DNA of 53,266 nucleotides from Bacillus sp. CGMCC 1.16541. GTDB taxonomy: Bacteria; Bacillota; Bacilli; Bacillales; Bacillaceae_H. Location of the stretch: the NCBI RefSeq assembly GCF_003184905.1, contig NZ_QFRU01000029.1, positions 1 to 53,266 on the forward strand, written 5' to 3'. The stretch's first letter is position 1, and every line of letters starts with the position of its first letter. The notes under the pieces were generated by a model. The model was not told the DNA's origin and ran no database searches. It worked only from the letters and a program-made list of their open reading frames with translations. Shown here one piece after another: positions 48,483-53,266 of this stretch. The translations under genes and the position numbers were made by a program.

Positions 48483-49327
48483 CAGTAAAGTCTTTAGTAA
48501 ATCATCAAATTATTGAGTGTGGGAAGTACACATTAGATTATAAAAATCAAACGTTAATTATGGGGATTTTAAACACGACGCCAGATTCATTTTCAGACGG
48601 TGGGAAATACAATCAAGTGGATCAAGCAGTTGCTCATGCACATCAAATGGTTGAACACGGAGCTCATATCATTGATGTGGGAGGAGAGTCCACGAGACCC
48701 GGTGCTGAAAAAGTTTCGAAAGAGGAAGAGTTAGCAAGGGTCATTCCTGTCGTTCGTGCGTTATCCCAGCATGTAGAGGTACCTATTTCGGTTGATACGT
48801 ATAAAGCGGAAGTTGCAAAGCAGTCCATTGAAGCTGGGGCTCATATCATTAATGATGTATGGGGGGCAAAAGCTGACCCTGAGATGGCAGAAGTTGCTGC
48901 TACTTATGGTGTTCCCATTATTTTGATGCATAATAGAGAACAACGTGATTATCATGATTTAATTCCTGATATGATTAGTGATTTATACGAAAGCATTGAT
49001 ATTGTAAAGCGAGCAGGCGTTGAAGATCGCCAAATTATTCTTGATCCAGGCATTGGCTTTGCCAAGGGGATGCGTGAAAACTTGGAAGTGATGAGAAACT
49101 TAGAGCAATTCTCAACACTAGGTTACCCCCTTTTACTAGGTACATCTAGAAAGTCAATGATTGGAAAAGTACTCGACCTACCTCCTAGTGAACGTATGGA
49201 AGGAACGGCTGCGACTGTGGGTATGGGGATTTCAAAAGGTATTCATATTACGCGGGTTCATGATGTATTAGGAATTGCTCGATTTGCTAAAATGATGGAT
49301 GTGCTTGTAGGGAAGGGAGAGGCTTAA
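48479..49327 (+). CDS. folP: Dihydropteroate synthase
   Basis: Joins p-aminobenzoate to the pterin diphosphate; target of sulfonamides (sul in B. subtilis). TIM-barrel motifs: MGILNTTPDSFSDGG (about 28-42), VGGESTRPGA and SVDTYKAEVA, LDPGIGFAKG, GTSRKSMIG. I chose ATG 48479 (ATGA overlap with the pabC stop, AGAGGAG 11 nt upstream), giving 282 residues; ATG 48440 would overlap pabC by 43 nt without a ribosome site. Confidence 0.95.
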   Translation: MTVKSLVNHQIIECGKYTLDYKNQTLIMGILNTTPDSFSDGGKYNQVDQAVAHAHQMVEHGAHIIDVGGESTRPGAEKVSKEEELARVIPVVRALSQHVEVPISVDTYKAEVAKQSIEAGAHIINDVWGAKADPEMAEVAATYGVPIILMHNREQRDYHDLIPDMISDLYESIDIVKRAGVEDRQIILDPGIGFAKGMRENLEVMRNLEQFSTLGYPLLLGTSRKSMIGKVLDLPPSERMEGTAATVGMGISKGIHITRVHDVLGIARFAKMMDVLVGKGEA

Positions 49328-49328
49328 T

Positions 49329-49688
49329 ATCGATAAAATTTTTGTTCATAATATGAAGTTCTATGGTTATCATGGTGTATTTGCAGAAGAAAATAAGCTA
49401 GGTCAGCGTTTTAATGTTGATCTAACAGTAAAGCTAGATCTACAAAAAGCTGGTGAAACAGACGACCTTACCCAAACCGTTAGTTATGCAGACTTATATA
49501 ACATCTGTCAAACGATTGTAGAAGGTAAAACATTCAAGTTAGTGGAATCCATTGCAGAATGTATCGCAAAAGAAGTCCTTTCGGGTTATTTGCTTATCCA
49601 GTCTTGTACAGTAAAGGTTTATAAACCCGATCCACCCATTCGAGGACATTATGACTCGGTTGCAGTCGAGATAACAAGGAGTCGTTAA
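49329..49688 (+). CDS. folB: Dihydroneopterin aldolase
   Basis: Cleaves dihydroneopterin to the hydroxymethyl pterin used by FolK. Core motifs: MKFYGYHGVFAEENKLGQRF, SYADLYNIC, KLVESIAECIA and KVYKPDPPIRGHYDSVAVEI. The first in-frame ATG is 49353, but it has no ribosome site and would remove the first beta strand. Reading back in frame gives IDKIFVHN before MKFYG, homologous to the family start MDKVYVEG, with ATC at 49329 in place of ATG, 6 nt after GGGAGAGG and 1 nt after the folP stop. I infer initiation at ATC (119 residues; B. subtilis 120). Confidence 0.85.
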   Translation: MDKIFVHNMKFYGYHGVFAEENKLGQRFNVDLTVKLDLQKAGETDDLTQTVSYADLYNICQTIVEGKTFKLVESIAECIAKEVLSGYLLIQSCTVKVYKPDPPIRGHYDSVAVEITRSR

Positions 49689-50216
49689 ATGAAAAACATC
49701 TCATATGTGGCGTTGGGTTCAAACATTGAAAATCGCCTACAACATTTAAAGTTTGGGGTTGAATCGTTAGCAAAACACCCCACTATAAACGTAACAAACG
49801 TATCCTCTATCTATGAAACAGAGCCTATCGGTTATACTGACCAAGAAAGTTTCTTAAATATGGCTATTGAAGTAAAAACGTCATTATCTCCTTTAGATTT
49901 ACTTTCAGTTTTGCAACAAATTGAGTTAGATTCTGGAAGGAAAAGGGAAATAAAGTGGGGACCTCGAACTTTAGACCTTGACATTTTGTTGTATAACCAA
50001 GAAAATATTGAAACAGAAAGACTAAAAGTTCCACATCCTAGAATGTTAGAGAGAGCTTTTGTGATGGTTCCGCTCTGTGAATTAAATCCAGCGCTTTCTA
50101 TTCCTAACTCTCCTCAAAAAGTACGGACTTTAATAGATAAATTAGAAGATCGAGAAGGGGTAACTGTATGGAAGCGGAAAAATGGGGAAGACGTATTCGC
50201 GCTTTTCGAAAGTTGA
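49689..50216 (+). CDS. folK: 6-hydroxymethyl-7,8-dihydropterin pyrophosphokinase
   Basis: Transfers pyrophosphate from ATP to the pterin, giving the substrate of FolP. Motifs: ALGSNIENRLQHL near the N terminus, ETEPIGYTDQESFLNMA and KWGPRTLDLDILLY (about residues 88-101). 175 residues. ATG immediately follows the folB stop. The last 49 nt overlap yazB in another frame. Confidence 0.95.
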   Translation: MKNISYVALGSNIENRLQHLKFGVESLAKHPTINVTNVSSIYETEPIGYTDQESFLNMAIEVKTSLSPLDLLSVLQQIELDSGRKREIKWGPRTLDLDILLYNQENIETERLKVPHPRMLERAFVMVPLCELNPALSIPNSPQKVRTLIDKLEDREGVTVWKRKNGEDVFALFES

Positions 50217-50386
50217 AAGGATATACACAAGAAAATTTCGCGAAAACTTTAGGGGTTTCTGTATCGCTTTTGGGAGAGATTGAACGTGGTAATCGAGTTC
50301 CTGATGAAAATTTGCTGCAACAAGTTGCGGATTCATTACAAATTAGTGTTCAAGAATTAACACCTAAAGAGGTGCAAAATAGATAA
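50168..50386 (+). CDS. yazB: XRE-family HTH protein YazB
   Basis: 72-residue protein that is one Cro/C1-type helix-turn-helix domain (GRRIRAFRKLKGYTQENFAKTL then SLLGEIERGNRVP). Function unknown; it is conserved at the end of the Bacillus fol operon. ATG 50168 follows GAAGGGG within folK. It could regulate the operon, but no operator is recognised. Confidence 0.9.
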   Translation: MEAEKWGRRIRAFRKLKGYTQENFAKTLGVSVSLLGEIERGNRVPDENLLQQVADSLQISVQELTPKEVQNR

Positions 50387-50412
50387 GTTACTAAACAAAG
50401 GAGAATTTTACA

Positions 50413-51414
50413 TTGTTGAAAATTGGAGATATTACAATGAAAAATCCCGTTGTTTTAGCGCCGATGGCAGGGGTATGTAACTCTGCTTTTCGTTTAACGG
50501 TAAAAGAATTTGGTGCTGGTTTAGTGTGTGCTGAAATGGTTAGTGATAAAGCTATTTTATATAATAATGCTAAAACAATGGGGATGCTCTATATTGATGA
50601 ACGAGAAAAGCCGCTTAGCTTACAAATCTTCGGTGGAAAAAAAGAAACACTCGTCGAAGCGGCTAAGTTTGTAGATAAAAATACCACGGCTGATATTATT
50701 GATATTAATATGGGGTGTCCGGTACCGAAAATAACAAAGTGTGATGCCGGTGCTAAATGGTTATTGGATCCAAATAAAATTTATGAAATGGTTTCAGCGG
50801 TTGTTGACGTTGTAGATAAGCCTGTAACCGTTAAAATGCGTACTGGTTGGGACGAAGATCATATCTTTGCAATTGAGAATGCTCAAGCTGTTGAACGTGC
50901 TGGTGGAAAAGCTGTAGCTCTTCACGGTCGAACTCGTGTGCAAATGTATGAAGGGCACGCAGATTGGGATATTATTAAACAAGTAAAACAATCTGTATCT
51001 ATTCCCGTTATTGGTAATGGTGACGTGCAAACGCCACAAGATGCTAAACGCATGCTCGAAGAAACGGGTGCTGATGGTGTTATGATTGGTCGTGCAGCAT
51101 TAGGAAACCCTTGGATGATTTACCGAACAGTTAAATACCTTGAAACAGGTGAGTTAATAGGTGAGCCTTCGGTTCGCGAAAAGATGGATGTATGTAAGCT
51201 ACACTTAGATCGCTTAATTGAATTAAAAGGTGAAAACGTAGCGGTGCGTGAAATGAGAAAGCACGCAGCCTGGTATCTAAAAGGTGTGCGTGGAAACGCA
51301 AAAGCTCGCAACGCCGTTAACGAATGCAATACGCGTCAAGATTTAGCCGTTCTACTTGATAATCTGGTAGAAGAAGTAGAAGCAAAAGAAGCAAATGACG
51401 TTCAAGCGATTTGA
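50413..51414 (+). CDS. dusB: tRNA-dihydrouridine synthase DusB (YacF)
   Basis: FMN-dependent enzyme that reduces uridines in the tRNA D-loop. TIM barrel with APMAGVCNSAFRL (about 17-29), INMGCPVPKITKCDAG with the catalytic cysteine, VTVKMRTGWDEDH, LHGRTRVQMYEG and IGNGDV. 333 residues. TTG start at 50413 with AAAGGAG 9 nt upstream; a second TTG at 50416 is possible. End of the pab-fol-dus operon. Confidence 0.95.
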   Translation: MLKIGDITMKNPVVLAPMAGVCNSAFRLTVKEFGAGLVCAEMVSDKAILYNNAKTMGMLYIDEREKPLSLQIFGGKKETLVEAAKFVDKNTTADIIDINMGCPVPKITKCDAGAKWLLDPNKIYEMVSAVVDVVDKPVTVKMRTGWDEDHIFAIENAQAVERAGGKAVALHGRTRVQMYEGHADWDIIKQVKQSVSIPVIGNGDVQTPQDAKRMLEETGADGVMIGRAALGNPWMIYRTVKYLETGELIGEPSVREKMDVCKLHLDRLIELKGENVAVREMRKHAAWYLKGVRGNAKARNAVNECNTRQDLAVLLDNLVEEVEAKEANDVQAI

Positions 51415-51461
51415 CATAAAGAAACGAGTAATTTTATAATACCTCTAAAGAAGAGGATACA

Positions 51462-51488
51462 TTGCCAGTGATAAACTGGCATTTTTTT
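51462..51488 (+). terminator. Terminator of the pab-fol-dusB operon
   Basis: TGCCAGT (51463-51469) with ACTGGCA (51475-51481), then seven T. A smaller hairpin CCTCT/AGAGG (51442-51456) precedes it. Confidence 0.9.
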
Positions 51489-51532
51489 CTGTTTGGAAAG
51501 CCACTTTATTATAAATTCATGGAGATGAGTAG

Positions 51533-53020
<1,488 letters not shown>

Positions 53021-53055
53021 AAAGAAGAGCTGTTTATCAGCTCTTCTTTTTATAT
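53021..53055 (+). terminator. lysS terminator
   Basis: AAAGAAGAGCTG (53021-53032) with CAGCTCTTCTTT (53038-53049), then T-rich. Confidence 0.92.
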
Positions 53056-53134
53056 TTATAGACAACAGATTAAGAAGCTATAAATGTTATTATAAAGAGG
53101 GGAAATTAGAATATTACAACATTTTCTAAATTGC

Positions 53135-53163
53135 TTGCCTTTGATAAAAACATTTGATATATT
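53135..53163 (+). promoter_or_regulatory. rRNA operon promoter P1 (candidate)
   Basis: TTGCCT (53135-53140), 17 bp, TATATT (53158-53163). Confidence 0.55.
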
Positions 53164-53169
53164 AATATT

Positions 53170-53196
53170 CGTTGTCAGGAAAACAAAATGACAACG
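53170..53196. repeat. Inverted repeat between rRNA promoters
   Basis: CGTTGTCA (53170-53177) and TGACAACG (53189-53196), 11-bp centre, between P1 and P2. Confidence 0.65.
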
Positions 53197-53218
53197 AAAA
53201 ATAAGTTTTAAAAAGTTG

Positions 53219-53247
53219 TTGACATGAAGTTGATAACTTGGTATGAT
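53219..53247 (+). promoter_or_regulatory. rRNA operon promoter P2
   Basis: TTGACA (53219-53224), 17 bp, TATGAT (53242-53247). A G at 53254, 7 nt downstream, is the likely start, consistent with GTP-sensing rRNA promoters of Bacillus. The rRNA genes lie beyond the window. Confidence 0.88.
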
Positions 53248-53266
53248 AGTAAAGTCGCTTCTGAGC

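Noticed and set aside
49353-49688. folB as a truncated gene starting at ATG 49353
   Set aside because: The missing residues are still encoded in frame upstream and a good ribosome site lies before ATC 49329, so a rare start codon is a better explanation than truncation.

Overview
The window is a contiguous, fully colinear piece of the origin-proximal chromosome of an endospore-forming, AT-rich Bacillaceae bacterium (Bacillus/Priestia type). The gene order csfB-yaaO-tmk-darA-holB-ricT-yabA ... abrB-metG ... spoVG-glmU-prs-ctc-pth-fin-mfd-spoVT ... divIC-yabR-tRNAs-spoIIE ... tilS-hprT-ftsH-coaX-hslO-cysK-pab/fol-dusB-lysS is the one known from B. subtilis. No insertion sequence, prophage, CRISPR array or other transferred island is visible, and no gene is broken.

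Layout. 1-256: tail of an rRNA operon (5S rRNA plus terminator). 391-7427: csfB (anti-sigma-G), a PLP decarboxylase, then a replication/signalling/tRNA-modification run (tmk, darA, holB, ricT, yabA, yabB, yazA, rsmI). 7459-8390: abrB on the minus strand and a 647-bp regulatory gap with Spo0A boxes. 8391-14297: metG, tatD, yabE, rnmV, rsmA. 14386-19020: yabG, veg, sspF, ispE, purR, ridA, spoVG. 19233-27092: glmU, prs, ctc, pth, fin, mfd. 27445-33529: spoVT, yabM, yabN, rqcP, yabP, yabQ, divIC, yabR. 33693-33853: tRNA-Glu and tRNA-Met on the minus strand. 34222-38448: spoIIE, yabS, yabT. 38556-45459: tilS, hprT, ftsH, coaX, hslO, cysK. 45602-51414: the pabB-pabA-pabC-folP-folB-folK-yazB-dusB folate operon. 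51533-53020: lysS. 53135-53266: tandem promoters of a second rRNA operon. The block is therefore bounded by two rRNA operons in the same orientation.

How the parts work together. Housekeeping genes for translation (metG, lysS, tilS, rsmA, rsmI, rnmV, pth, rqcP, dusB, two tRNAs, 5S), nucleotide and cofactor supply (tmk, prs, hprT, purR, pab/fol, coaX, ispE, glmU) and replication/repair (holB, yabA, mfd) are interleaved with sporulation genes (csfB, abrB, yabG, sspF, spoVG, fin, spoVT, yabP, yabQ, spoIIE, yabS, yabT). Promoters for many sigma factors can be read directly: sigma-A at many sites, sigma-H (spoVG), sigma-B (ctc), sigma-F/G (fin, spoVT), a sigma-K candidate (yabG), and a Spo0A-type sigma-A promoter with a 21-bp spacer at spoIIE.

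The most interesting items are regulatory: an apparently non-canonical ATC start codon for folB; a run of GAG triplets over the pabA ribosome site that looks like a TRAP target; a promoter-to-terminator unit of about 110 nt between sspF and ispE that could be an unannotated small RNA; an extra Spo0A-box cluster and a long inverted repeat in the abrB-metG gap; candidate PurBoxes at purR; a perfect 14-bp palindrome upstream of the tandem yabE promoters; and a tandem 10-bp repeat plus structured leader upstream of spoVT. No wholly new gene system was found; all protein-coding genes belong to recognised families.
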